Assembly (NCBI GenBank): GCA_937895695.1
Contig: CALBLM010000223.1
Coordinates: forward strand, 1-22,223
Length of the DNA: 22,223 bases
From: an uncultured Megasphaera sp.
GTDB taxonomy: Bacteria; Bacillota; Negativicutes; Veillonellales; Megasphaeraceae
Direction: 5' to 3'
A program made the translations under genes and the position numbers. The stretch's first letter is position 1, and each line of letters starts with the position of its first letter. The notes under the pieces are model-generated. The model was given only the letters and a program-made list of their open reading frames with translations, was not told where the DNA came from and ran no database searches. This document shows, piece after piece, positions 1-6,492 of the stretch.

Positions 1-647
1 GCATGGCCGCCGATGAATTTGGTAGCGGAATGAACAACAACGTCAGCACCGTGTTCGAGCGGACGGAATAAGAACGGTGTAGCAAAGGTATTGTCGACAA
101 TAACAGGCAAACCGTTTTTGTGTGCAATAGCTGCGATAGCTTCAAAATCAGGAATATTGATGGCTGGGTTGCCGAGGCTTTCCAAATATACGGCTTTTGT
201 TTTTTCGTTGATGAATTTTTCGAAGGAAGACGGGTCGTCAGGATCGGCAAAATGCGTTGTAATGCCGAGATGTTTAAATGTTTCGGAGAATAATTCAACT
301 GTGCCGCCGTATAAGGTAGGAGCTGCGATGATTTCATCACCAGCACCGGCAATGTTGAGGATAGAATATGCAATAGCAGCTGCGCCGCTGGCTGTAGCCA
401 GGCCTGCTGTGCCGCCTTCTAATGCAGCAATACGTTTTTCCAATACATCTTGTGTCGGGTTCGTCAAACGGCTGTAAATATATCCCGGATCTTTTAAGGC
501 AAAGCGATCTTCAGCCTGTTGTGTATCTTTGAAGACATACGATGTTGTTTGGTAAATAGGAACGGCGCGTGCGCCTGTTGCCGGATCAGGAACTTGACCT
601 GCATGCTGCTGTAATGTTTCAAATTTGTAGTTTTTGTTTGTGCTCAT
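1..647 (-). CDS. metY: O-acetylhomoserine sulfhydrylase (partial, 5' part)
   Basis: This is a PLP-dependent enzyme of the Cys/Met metabolism family that makes homocysteine from O-acetylhomoserine and sulfide in the cytoplasm. About 215 residues are present and the C-terminal half lies beyond base 1. The family hallmarks are visible: the start region FETLQQHAGQVPDPATGARA, the YSRLTNPT segment (about 58-65), the ATASG motif (about 84-88), VDNTFATP (184-191) and the PLP-binding Lys in SATKF (K210). The ATG at 647 is chosen because AGGGGG lies 7 bases upstream. The gene has its own Met-specific T-box leader, which fits a methionine-pathway role. A cystathionine gamma-synthase is the main alternative, but the N-terminal motif favours the O-acetylhomoserine type. 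Confidence 0.93.
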   Translation of the reverse strand, partial: MSTNKNYKFETLQQHAGQVPDPATGARAVPIYQTTSYVFKDTQQAEDRFALKDPGYIYSRLTNPTQDVLEKRIAALEGGTAGLATASGAAAIAYSILNIAGAGDEIIAAPTLYGGTVELFSETFKHLGITTHFADPDDPSSFEKFINEKTKAVYLESLGNPAINIPDFEAIAAIAHKNGLPVIVDNTFATPFLFRPLEHGADVVVHSATKFIGGH

Positions 648-710
648 TATGAATTCCCCCTAATGTATAATATAGAATTATAAGTAAGATAATTGACTTG
701 AAAGTAGTTG

Positions 711-988
711 TAATAAAAAAACTTCCATCCCTATGTAAGGGACGGAAGCACCGTGAATACCACCCAATTTCACTTAATCCTCACGAATTAAGCCTCTTCA
801 GGTACGCAGGCAATTGCCTTGAATACCATAGCACTATAACGGGCGCACCCGGACGGTCTAACTGTTCGACCAATCTGCTCGGAGTCCATCTTCCACAAAT
901 CTCGTTGTATTCCCTTTCACCAAATGGGAACTCTCTGGGACAATTCCTTCTGTGTACTCTTCTCTTCATTGCAACACTATCAAGTTGT
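711..988 (-). promoter_or_regulatory. T-box leader, Met (AUG) specifier, upstream of metY
   Basis: On the minus strand the leader shows the AGAGAG...GGTGAAAG pattern of the stem I apical region, then GGAAG-ATG-GACTCCGAGC, where ATG at 889-887 sits in the specifier position. Downstream is GGGTGGTATTCACGG, a variant of the usual T-box AGGGTGGTACCGCG, and then a terminator hairpin. The TGGT would pair with the ACCA end of uncharged tRNA. By family knowledge, uncharged tRNA(Met) would stabilise the antiterminator and allow metY transcription. The AUG specifier agrees with the downstream gene. Confidence 0.88.
714..748 (-). terminator. T-box regulated terminator of metY
   Basis: On the minus strand CTTCCGTCCCT pairs with AGGGATGGAAG (11 bp with one G-U) around a 5-nt loop and is followed directly by a run of seven or more T. 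Its 5' arm overlaps the reach of the T-box antiterminator, as expected for a switch. Confidence 0.88.
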
Positions 989-995
989 TGACGTA

Positions 996-1024
996 AGTCT
1001 ACCATTAATTTTGGCGTTTGTCAA
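996..1024 (-). promoter_or_regulatory. Promoter of the metY T-box transcript
   Basis: On the minus strand TTGACA (1024-1019) is followed after 17 bp by TAGACT (1001-996). This places the transcription start near 989, just before the T-box. Confidence 0.65.
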
Positions 1025-1282
1025 ATCTTTTTTTGAAGGAATTTTAAAAAATTTAAAATAAAACATGAGTTAAACGTTCTAATTATAAAGTAAAAGGAAT
1101 AATAAATAAAGTATATATTATATAAAAAATAATTGTAACTATGTAAAATCATAGTTACAATGAAAAAAGAAAGATAGAACTCATGTCATTTATATAATTT
1201 TGTGAAATAATAGATATTATACTCCTTCAAATATATTGGAAAATGTGCGCATACGCAAATATAAAAAATAGTAGAAAAATGC
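1025..1282. other. AT-rich intergenic stretch with one hairpin, no gene
   Basis: The stretch is very AT-rich and no convincing coding frame with a ribosome site is seen on either strand. Its only clear structure is a perfect 12-bp inverted repeat at 1132-1143 and 1150-1161 with a 6-nt loop. Read on the minus strand the repeat is followed by TATTTTTT, so it resembles an intrinsic terminator for leftward transcription. No leftward gene upstream of it was found. Confidence 0.6.
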
Positions 1283-1311
1283 TTGACAAGGTTGACGTAT
1301 ATCTGTAAAAT
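1283..1311 (+). promoter_or_regulatory. Promoter of rplM-rpsI
   Basis: TTGACA (1283-1288), 17 bp, then TAAAAT (1306-1311). This is a near-consensus housekeeping promoter about 95 bases ahead of rplM, which leaves a leader of about 85 nt. Confidence 0.8.
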
Positions 1312-1319
1312 AAATAAGT

Positions 1320-1371
1320 AAGCTTTTTACTTGGACTCCACTTAGCCCCGGAGAAAAAGAAACGAAAGCTT
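1320..1371 (+). promoter_or_regulatory. Candidate L13-type ribosomal protein leader
   Basis: AAGCTTT (1320-1326) pairs with AAAGCTT (1365-1371). Inside it CTCC (1336-1339) can pair with GGAG (1350-1353). This makes a two-part hairpin just ahead of the rplM ribosome site. Low-GC Gram-positive bacteria are known to carry an L13 leader that is thought to let the protein control its own operon. I infer the same here from position and fold; I could not compare it with the family model. Confidence 0.45.
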
Positions 1372-1406
1372 GGTTAGTTAGTCGTATCAGGGAGGAATTA
1401 TACAGC

Positions 1407-1847
1407 ATGAAAACCACATTTATGGCTAATGCAGGCAACATCGAACGTAAATGGTTTGTTGTTGATGCTGAAGGCCAGACATTAGGCCGTCTTGCTGCCG
1501 AAGTAGCCAAAGTTCTTCGGGGAAAACATAAACCAACATTTACCCCGCATGTAGATACAGGCGACTATGTTATCGTAGTCAACGCAGCAAAAGTTAAATT
1601 AACTGGTAAAAAATTAATCCAGAAAACATATTTCCGTCATTCCGGTTATCCCGGTGGTGCTAAATTTACCCAAGCTGGTCATATGCTTGAAACACGTCCA
1701 GAACGTGTTGTGGAAATGGCAGTTCGCGGTATGTTGCCGAAAAATAAATTAGGTGAACAGATGTACCGTAAACTCAGTGTTTATGCAGGTGCCGAACATC
1801 CGCATCAAGCGCAGAAACCTGAAGAATTAAAATTAGATATTCGTTAA
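1407..1847 (+). CDS. rplM: 50S ribosomal protein L13
   Basis: L13 is an early-assembly protein of the large ribosomal subunit. The 146 residues match the usual length of about 142-148. Hallmarks are KWFVVDAEGQTLGRLA (about 15-30), VLRGKHKPTFTPHVDTGD (about 37-54), the HSGYPGG segment (about 78-84) and AVRGMLPKNKLG (about 105-116). GGGAGGAA lies about 8-10 bases ahead of the ATG. It is followed by rpsI after 21 bases, the standard bacterial pair transcribed as one unit from the promoter at 1283. Nothing about it is unusual. Confidence 0.98.
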   Translation: MKTTFMANAGNIERKWFVVDAEGQTLGRLAAEVAKVLRGKHKPTFTPHVDTGDYVIVVNAAKVKLTGKKLIQKTYFRHSGYPGGAKFTQAGHMLETRPERVVEMAVRGMLPKNKLGEQMYRKLSVYAGAEHPHQAQKPEELKLDIR

Positions 1848-1868
1848 TCATACCGGGAGGAAGATTTC

Positions 1869-2261
1869 ATGGCAGTAGCACAGTACTACGGCACTGGCCG
1901 TAGAAAGACATCCGTTGCCAGAGTTCGTCTGGTTCCGGGTCAGGGCAAAATTACAGTAAATAAAAAAGAATTGACTGAATATTTCGGCCGTAAAACGCTC
2001 GAATTAATCATCAAACAGCCGCTCGTATTGACAGGCGTAGCTGAACAGTATGATGTAATCGCTGACGTAAAAGGCGGCGGACCGTCCGGCCAGGCTGGCG
2101 CAATCCGTCACGGCATCAGCCGTGCATTATTGGAAGTCGATGCAGATTTCCGTCAGTCCTTGAAAAAAGCAGGTCTCTTAACTCGTGACCCGCGTGAAAA
2201 AGAACGTAGAAAGTACGGCTTGAAAAAAGCCCGCAAAGCTTCCCAGTTCTCAAAACGTTAA
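1869..2261 (+). CDS. rpsI: 30S ribosomal protein S9
   Basis: S9 is a small-subunit protein whose C-terminal tail reaches into the P site and touches the initiator tRNA. The 130-residue protein has the family N-terminus YYGTGRRKTSVARVRL, the KGGGPSGQAGAIRHGISRAL motif (about 69-88), DPREKERRKYGLKKAR near the end, and the conserved SKR terminus. The ribosome site GGGAGGA precedes the ATG by about 8 bases. It is the second gene of the rplM operon and is followed by a terminator. Confidence 0.98.
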   Translation: MAVAQYYGTGRRKTSVARVRLVPGQGKITVNKKELTEYFGRKTLELIIKQPLVLTGVAEQYDVIADVKGGGPSGQAGAIRHGISRALLEVDADFRQSLKKAGLLTRDPREKERRKYGLKKARKASQFSKR

Positions 2262-2296
2262 TATATCGTATATTTTCGTCAAAATCTATGCAATCA

Positions 2297-2336
2297 AAAA
2301 GTCGCATGAACATTATGTTTGTGCGACTTTTATTTT
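2297..2336 (+). terminator. Terminator of rplM-rpsI
   Basis: AAAAGTCGCA (2297-2306) pairs with TGCGACTTTT (2322-2331). The loop is 15 nt and a T-rich tail follows. Confidence 0.85.
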
Positions 2337-2400
2337 ATACTGCAAGCGTTTGAAGTGATTGTTGTCGTTGAAATGATTTGAATCAACAGGAGAATTTTTG

Positions 2401-2967
2401 ATGAAACATCATGAAAATAATAGAGTGAAAAATAGAATATTGGCAGTACTGGCAGGCACGCTTTGCTTGTTGATGATTTGGTTTTGGACAGGAAAAGATG
2501 AAAATGCGTTTAGTTCGGAAGAGATCAAACAAGCTGAACGCATATCACAGGTAGAAACAGAAGTATTAGCTCCGGATGCTGAGATGGAAACGATAGATGG
2601 GCAAAACGTACAGATGCAAGATTTATATAATAAAAAGCCGGTATATGTGTTTTTTTGGATGCCCTGGAGTGATGAAAGTAAAAAACAGCTTCCCATTATT
2701 GAATCATTGTATAAGAAATATGGAAAACAGGTATATTTTGTCATTGTGTCTCTAGGAAGTACCAAAAAAGATGCCCAGCAATTTTATCATCAAAGTACAT
2801 ATACAATGCCGTTTTATACGGCAGCAATGACTATGGCAAGCGATTATAACGTGTATGAAGTGCCGTTGTCTATGATTATTGCCACAGGAGGAACCATAAA
2901 AAGTCGTCAAGAAGGAATATTGACAGAAAAAGAATTGGAATATCTTATCGTCAGCAATAGCAAATAA
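2401..2967 (+). CDS. Membrane-anchored TlpA/thioredoxin-fold protein lacking CxxC
   Basis: The 188-residue protein has one N-terminal membrane segment (about 13-30) and an extracytoplasmic domain with TlpA/ResA-like layout: APDAEMETIDGQNVQMQDL (about 57-75), then PVYVFFWMPWSDESKKQLP (80-98), and the cis-Pro loop VP (154-155). In the family the FW-segment reads WCxxC. Here it is W89-S90-D-E-S93, so both active-site Cys are replaced by Ser and the only Cys is in the membrane segment (C22). Classical thiol-disulfide exchange should be impossible; a structural or binding role is inferred. ATG 2401 is chosen over TTG 2398 because AGGAG at 2388-2392 is 8 bases from it. It appears to be a single-gene unit ending at the hairpin that follows. 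Confidence 0.75.
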   Translation: MKHHENNRVKNRILAVLAGTLCLLMIWFWTGKDENAFSSEEIKQAERISQVETEVLAPDAEMETIDGQNVQMQDLYNKKPVYVFFWMPWSDESKKQLPIIESLYKKYGKQVYFVIVSLGSTKKDAQQFYHQSTYTMPFYTAAMTMASDYNVYEVPLSMIIATGGTIKSRQEGILTEKELEYLIVSNSK

Positions 2968-3000
2968 AAAAAGGACGCCACTACGCAGTGACGTCCTTTA
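2968..3000. terminator. Bidirectional terminator between the thioredoxin-like gene and tRNA-Val
   Basis: AAAGGACG-C-CACT (2970-2982) pairs with AGTG-A-CGTCCTTT (2987-2999) with one internal mismatch and a 4-nt loop. On the minus strand it is followed by a run of seven T, so it is strongest as the tRNA-Val terminator. On the plus strand the T tail is short but probably functional. Confidence 0.85.
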
Positions 3001-3016
3001 CACGAAAATATCAAAC

Positions 3017-3093
3017 TGGTGGGCGATAATGGATTCGAACCATCGACCCCCTCGATGTCAACGAGATACTCTAACCAACTGAGCTAACCGCCC
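3017..3093 (-). tRNA. tRNA-Val (anticodon GAC)
   Basis: The minus strand folds as a full cloverleaf of 77 nt including an encoded CCA. The acceptor arms GGGCGGT and ATCGCCC pair with one G-U. The D arm is GCTC/GAGT. The anticodon stem TCTCG/CGAGG encloses the loop TTGACAT, giving anticodon GAC. The T arm GATGG/CCATT holds TTCGAAT. The discriminator is A. The D loop and the TTGACAT loop are like other bacterial tRNA-Val(GAC). It has its own promoter and terminator. Confidence 0.96.
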
Positions 3094-3118
3094 ATGATTA
3101 CCTTCGTGCGACTTATTT

Positions 3119-3147
3119 AGTATACAAGAATACAGTGTGTTTGTCAA
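3119..3147 (-). promoter_or_regulatory. Promoter of tRNA-Val
   Basis: On the minus strand a consensus TTGACA (3147-3142), a 17-bp spacer, then TATACT (3124-3119). The tRNA 5' end lies 25 bases past the -10 box. Confidence 0.88.
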
Positions 3148-3239
3148 GCTGTTGTTTCATAAAAAAAGCGCTATGGCATAGGCATAAAGTATGATACAAT
3201 AAGACCAATTACATACACTGTGTACAGGAGGTAAACGGT

Positions 3240-4121
3240 ATGAAAACAATTGGATTTATTGGTGTAGGCATCATGGGAAAACCTATGGTACGGAATTTGA
3301 TGAAAGCTGGCTTTTCCCTACATATTTATGCACGTACAAAAGAAAAAGTTGCCGATGTCATAGCAGACGGCGCAGTATTTTATGAATCAATTGCGGCATG
3401 CGTGAAGGAATGCGACGCTGTTATTACGATGGTTGGATTTCCACCGGATGTAGAGGAAGTTTATCTGAAAAAGGGAAATATTTTAGACAGTGCTGCGCCG
3501 GGAACATATTTCATTGATATGACTACGACGAGTCCGACGTTGGCTAAGCAATTATACGATATGGGTACGAAAGCCGGCTTCCATGTATTGGATGCGCCCG
3601 TTACAGGCGGTGAAACAGGGGCTATTCAAGGTACGCTATCTATATTGGTTGGCGGTGATAAAGCTGATTTTACGGCTTGTTTACCGCTGTTTCACGCAAT
3701 GGGAACGAATATTAACTATCAAGGGAAAGCAGGAAACGGCCAGCATGCTAAAATGGCCAATCAAATTATGATTGCCGGGGCCTTGTCCGGTGTGTGTGAA
3801 GCCTTTGCGTATGCGAAAACCAAAGGCTTGGATTTGGAAGTGTTGTTCCAGTCCGTAGCGACCGGTGCGGCAGGAAGTGCCCAGTTGAATGCGTTTGGAG
3901 AAAAAATTATTCAGCATAATTATGCGCCTGGGTTTTATATGAAACACTTTATGAAAGATATGAAGATTGCCCAAGAAGAAGCAGTGCAATCACATCTGCA
4001 CTTACAGGTATTACAACAGGTCTTAAAAAATTATGAGGCATTGGTAAAACAGGATGTCCATAACAAAGAATTAGGTACGCAGGCTTTAATTACGCATTAT
4101 ATTAATGGTATGGACGAATAG
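3240..4121 (+). CDS. NAD(P)-dependent beta-hydroxyacid dehydrogenase (3-HIBDH / tartronate semialdehyde reductase family)
   Basis: The 293-residue cytoplasmic enzyme belongs to the family that interconverts beta-hydroxyacids and semialdehydes. It shows the Rossmann motif GFIGVGIMGKPM (5-16), the substrate-binding DAPVTGG (118-124), the catalytic Lys in GNGQHAKMANQ (K171), and the KDMKIA helix near residue 239. The length is typical (about 290-300). After strand beta-2 the sequence reads YARTKEK; an Arg there often goes with NADP preference, which is an inference. GGAGG lies 6 bases ahead of the ATG. The substrate cannot be told from sequence: 3-hydroxyisobutyrate, tartronate semialdehyde and succinic semialdehyde are all possible. 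No clear promoter -35 box was found; TATGAT/TACAAT at 3190-3200 may be the -10. Confidence 0.88.
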   Translation: MKTIGFIGVGIMGKPMVRNLMKAGFSLHIYARTKEKVADVIADGAVFYESIAACVKECDAVITMVGFPPDVEEVYLKKGNILDSAAPGTYFIDMTTTSPTLAKQLYDMGTKAGFHVLDAPVTGGETGAIQGTLSILVGGDKADFTACLPLFHAMGTNINYQGKAGNGQHAKMANQIMIAGALSGVCEAFAYAKTKGLDLEVLFQSVATGAAGSAQLNAFGEKIIQHNYAPGFYMKHFMKDMKIAQEEAVQSHLHLQVLQQVLKNYEALVKQDVHNKELGTQALITHYINGMDE

Positions 4122-4172
4122 ACGAGTCATGCTATATAGCGTAAAATAACAGATAGAAATGGTGAAATAACG

Positions 4173-4730
4173 ATGATGATTCATATAAATACAACAGCAG
4201 TGTTTGCATTAGTATGGCTTTTATGGTATTTGTATACCTTACAAAAACGATGGGTTCCGCGAATTAAAGAAGCCATTTATGCTGTGTGGCGTGATAACGG
4301 AGTAGAAGCAGATGACGACGATGAAGATGTAGAACAGGAAGAAGAAAAAAGACGGCGAGAAGAAGTGGAGCAGATTGATTCATTTTCACTATTTTCTACG
4401 CGAACGATTTGCCTTGTGTTTGTCCTCATATTTGTTTTTTTTGAATGCATCGATATTGTGGGGATGATATGTGCGCAGCAGACCGTTGCATCTGTACGAA
4501 AGGAAGCATTTGCGTTGCATATTATTATGGGGATTTATGTTTGCTACCTTATTTTTCAGGGACAGTTTATACTGCGTTATATACAGCGATTTTACAATCA
4601 TGATGTGGCTTTTTCAGTTATGTATCGGTACGCGCAAATTTTCAAACCGCAAAATTATCTGACCGATATCAAAGATATTTGCATGGCCTTAGTAGCCTTG
4701 CGTTTGCTGGCAGCAGCTGTATCTGGATAA
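4173..4730 (+). CDS. Unrecognised membrane protein with an acidic cytoplasmic hinge
   Basis: I do not recognise a family for this 185-residue protein. It has an N-terminal hydrophobic segment (about 7-23), a highly charged stretch at about 46-70 with runs of Asp/Glu and then Arg/Lys/Glu (DDDDEDVEQEEEKRRREEVEQ minus its last residue), and further hydrophobic segments at about 79-100, 112-130 and 167-183. The charged part is presumably cytoplasmic. The ribosome site is weak (GGTGA at 4161-4165, 7 bases before the first of two adjacent ATGs). It follows the dehydrogenase by 51 bases without a terminator between them, so they may be cotranscribed. The terminator hairpin follows at 4773. Confidence 0.65.
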   Translation: MMIHINTTAVFALVWLLWYLYTLQKRWVPRIKEAIYAVWRDNGVEADDDDEDVEQEEEKRRREEVEQIDSFSLFSTRTICLVFVLIFVFFECIDIVGMICAQQTVASVRKEAFALHIIMGIYVCYLIFQGQFILRYIQRFYNHDVAFSVMYRYAQIFKPQNYLTDIKDICMALVALRLLAAAVSG

Positions 4731-4772
4731 TATTGCATAGAAAGTGAATGAAAGGTTGTGACAGAGTGAAAT

Positions 4773-4803
4773 ATCAGGTTATTAATGAATAATCTGATTG
4801 TTT
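4773..4803 (+). terminator. AT-rich terminator after the membrane protein gene
   Basis: ATCAGGTTATT (4773-4783) pairs with AATAATCTGAT (4788-4798) with one G-U over a 4-nt loop, then TGTTTTC. The stem is weak in G+C, so efficiency is uncertain. Confidence 0.6.
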
Positions 4804-4820
4804 TCAATATTTACCTAAAT

Positions 4821-4849
4821 TTGACATCTTTTATAAATGTTGATTACAT
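4821..4849 (+). promoter_or_regulatory. Promoter of the phosphoesterase gene
   Basis: TTGACA (4821-4826), 17 bp, then TTACAT (4844-4849) preceded by TG at 4841-4842, an extended -10. The -10 lies inside the left arm of the repeat TGATTACA (4841-4848) / TGTAATCA (4870-4877). Confidence 0.7.
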
Positions 4850-4906
4850 AGCAGGCGTACAGTTTGTTTTGTAATCAATATTTTTTCTAGAGGAGATGTT
4901 ATAACT

Positions 4907-6472
4907 ATGTGTCCCTTTCGTGTGTATAAGCATAAAAAACTGGCCGCTCTTAGTGCTGCGGCAGTATTATGTATGGCTTCTTTCGGTGTATTTGCTGCTA
5001 CTGAACATTGGAATGATGCGTCTCTTACGCCTAAAGTAACAACGAAAACATCTGTTTCAGATAGTACAGATTGGCAGCAATGGAAAGATAATTGGGATCA
5101 GACCAAGACCCAATATGAACAAGTTTCGATTGCTCCTGGCGCAGATGCTTCGCAAATGAATTTTGGCTGGTATTCCAAAACAAAAGCCAAAGCAGCCGAA
5201 GTTCGTATTGCTGATAATAAAGACATGAAACATGCCAAAACCTTTAAGGGTACGAATACAGAAGGAACGGTTATTAGTGGTACACAGTACTATTCTAACA
5301 AGGTAACTGTAAAAGACTTAAAACCAGAAACGACCTACTGGTATCAAGTCAAAGTCAACGGTGATTGGAAAGATGCACAATCTATTAAAACAGGCAATCC
5401 AGATGACTTTACGTTTATGTACGTCGGCGACCCGCAGATTGGTGCATCAGCAGGACAGACCCCGTCTGACAGCACTTCGAAACAAACCGGTGAATTAGCA
5501 GCTCGTAATGACTCATACAACTGGAATAAAACATTGAATACGGCTCTTTCACAGCATCCAGAAATCAACTTCCTCGTATCCCCAGGGGATCAGATTAATG
5601 AACCGGCAGAAAATCAGAGCCCGGAAAAAATCCAATTGCAGGAATATCAGTATGCCGGTTATTTATCAGCTGCCGCATTGCGTAGCCTTCCAGAAGCTAC
5701 AAGTATCGGCAATCATGATTGTTTGACAAGTGGCTATCAGAATCATTTCAATGTACCGAATCCGTTTACGGAAGAAACAAATCCGACAAAAGCCGGTCAC
5801 GGGTATTATTATACGTATGGCAATGCCCTCTTTATCGTCATCAATGCCAACAACTACAACGCAGCCGATCATAAAGCATTAATTGAAAAAGCTGTTAAAG
5901 CACATCCAGATACGAAATGGCGTATCGTTGTAATGCATCAAGATATTTATGGCAGTGGCTTGGATCATTCTGATTCTGATGGTATTTTACTCCGTACACA
6001 GCTTACACCAATTTATGATGCCAACAAGATTGATGTTGTCTTGCAAGGCCATGATCACACCTATGCTCGTACGTATCAATTGAGCAGTGATGGTAAACAG
6101 CATGCTACGTTTGACGACATGAAAGTAAAAGGACAGACAGGTCAAACACACAGCTTATTAAATAAAGCCTTGAAGAATGCAGCATTCAAAGATAATTATG
6201 AATCACAAAACTTGTGTTATACCATTGCGGATATGAAACAAGGTGTTCTTCATAATCCAAAAGGCGTATTTTACATGTCTTCCAACTCGGCAACGGGTTC
6301 TAAATTCTATAACTTAATCCCACAACAGCAGGATTATATTGCTGCTCGCAGTCAGACATGGCGGCCAACGTATTCTGTGATTCACATTACCAAAGACACC
6401 TTCTCCGTAGAAACATATGATGTGGAAACAGGTACGCCGATTGACAGCACATACAGCATCGTCAAAGACTAA
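4907..6472 (+). CDS. Secreted purple-acid-phosphatase-like metallophosphoesterase
   Basis: The 521-residue protein has a Sec signal peptide (basic KHKK then a hydrophobic core, likely cleaved after VFA at residue 30). A fibronectin-like N-terminal domain typical of purple acid phosphatases follows (about 60-160, with ETTYWYQVKVNG). The metallophosphoesterase domain carries the full ligand set: VGDPQ (D175), SPGDQ (D228), GNHD (N269, H270, D271), VMHQD (H344) and GHDHTY (H382, H384). It should hydrolyse phosphate mono- or diesters outside the membrane; the substrate is unknown. The ribosome site is AGAGGAGA. The GDxQ and GDQ forms instead of GDxH and GDxxY are seen in bacterial homologues. It is followed after 20 bases by a YibE/F gene with no terminator between them. 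Confidence 0.9.
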   Translation: MCPFRVYKHKKLAALSAAAVLCMASFGVFAATEHWNDASLTPKVTTKTSVSDSTDWQQWKDNWDQTKTQYEQVSIAPGADASQMNFGWYSKTKAKAAEVRIADNKDMKHAKTFKGTNTEGTVISGTQYYSNKVTVKDLKPETTYWYQVKVNGDWKDAQSIKTGNPDDFTFMYVGDPQIGASAGQTPSDSTSKQTGELAARNDSYNWNKTLNTALSQHPEINFLVSPGDQINEPAENQSPEKIQLQEYQYAGYLSAAALRSLPEATSIGNHDCLTSGYQNHFNVPNPFTEETNPTKAGHGYYYTYGNALFIVINANNYNAADHKALIEKAVKAHPDTKWRIVVMHQDIYGSGLDHSDSDGILLRTQLTPIYDANKIDVVLQGHDHTYARTYQLSSDGKQHATFDDMKVKGQTGQTHSLLNKALKNAAFKDNYESQNLCYTIADMKQGVLHNPKGVFYMSSNSATGSKFYNLIPQQQDYIAARSQTWRPTYSVIHITKDTFSVETYDVETGTPIDSTYSIVKD

Positions 6473-6492
6473 GGAGTAACTAGATATTCTTT

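Noticed and set aside
91..477. Plus-strand open frame of 128 codons
   Set aside because: It is the antisense of metY, which has full family motifs on the other strand; no ribosome site precedes it.
698..1005. Open frames on both strands in the metY leader
   Set aside because: The region is a T-box RNA with promoter and terminator, so the frames are chance.
2398..2400. TTG start for the thioredoxin-like protein
   Set aside because: The adjacent ATG at 2401 has the better spacing to AGGAG.
3017..3093. tRNA-Asp (GTC) read on the plus strand
   Set aside because: The plus strand shows GTC at the loop, but the D arm, T arm, discriminator and CCA are in the right order only on the minus strand, which gives Val (GAC).
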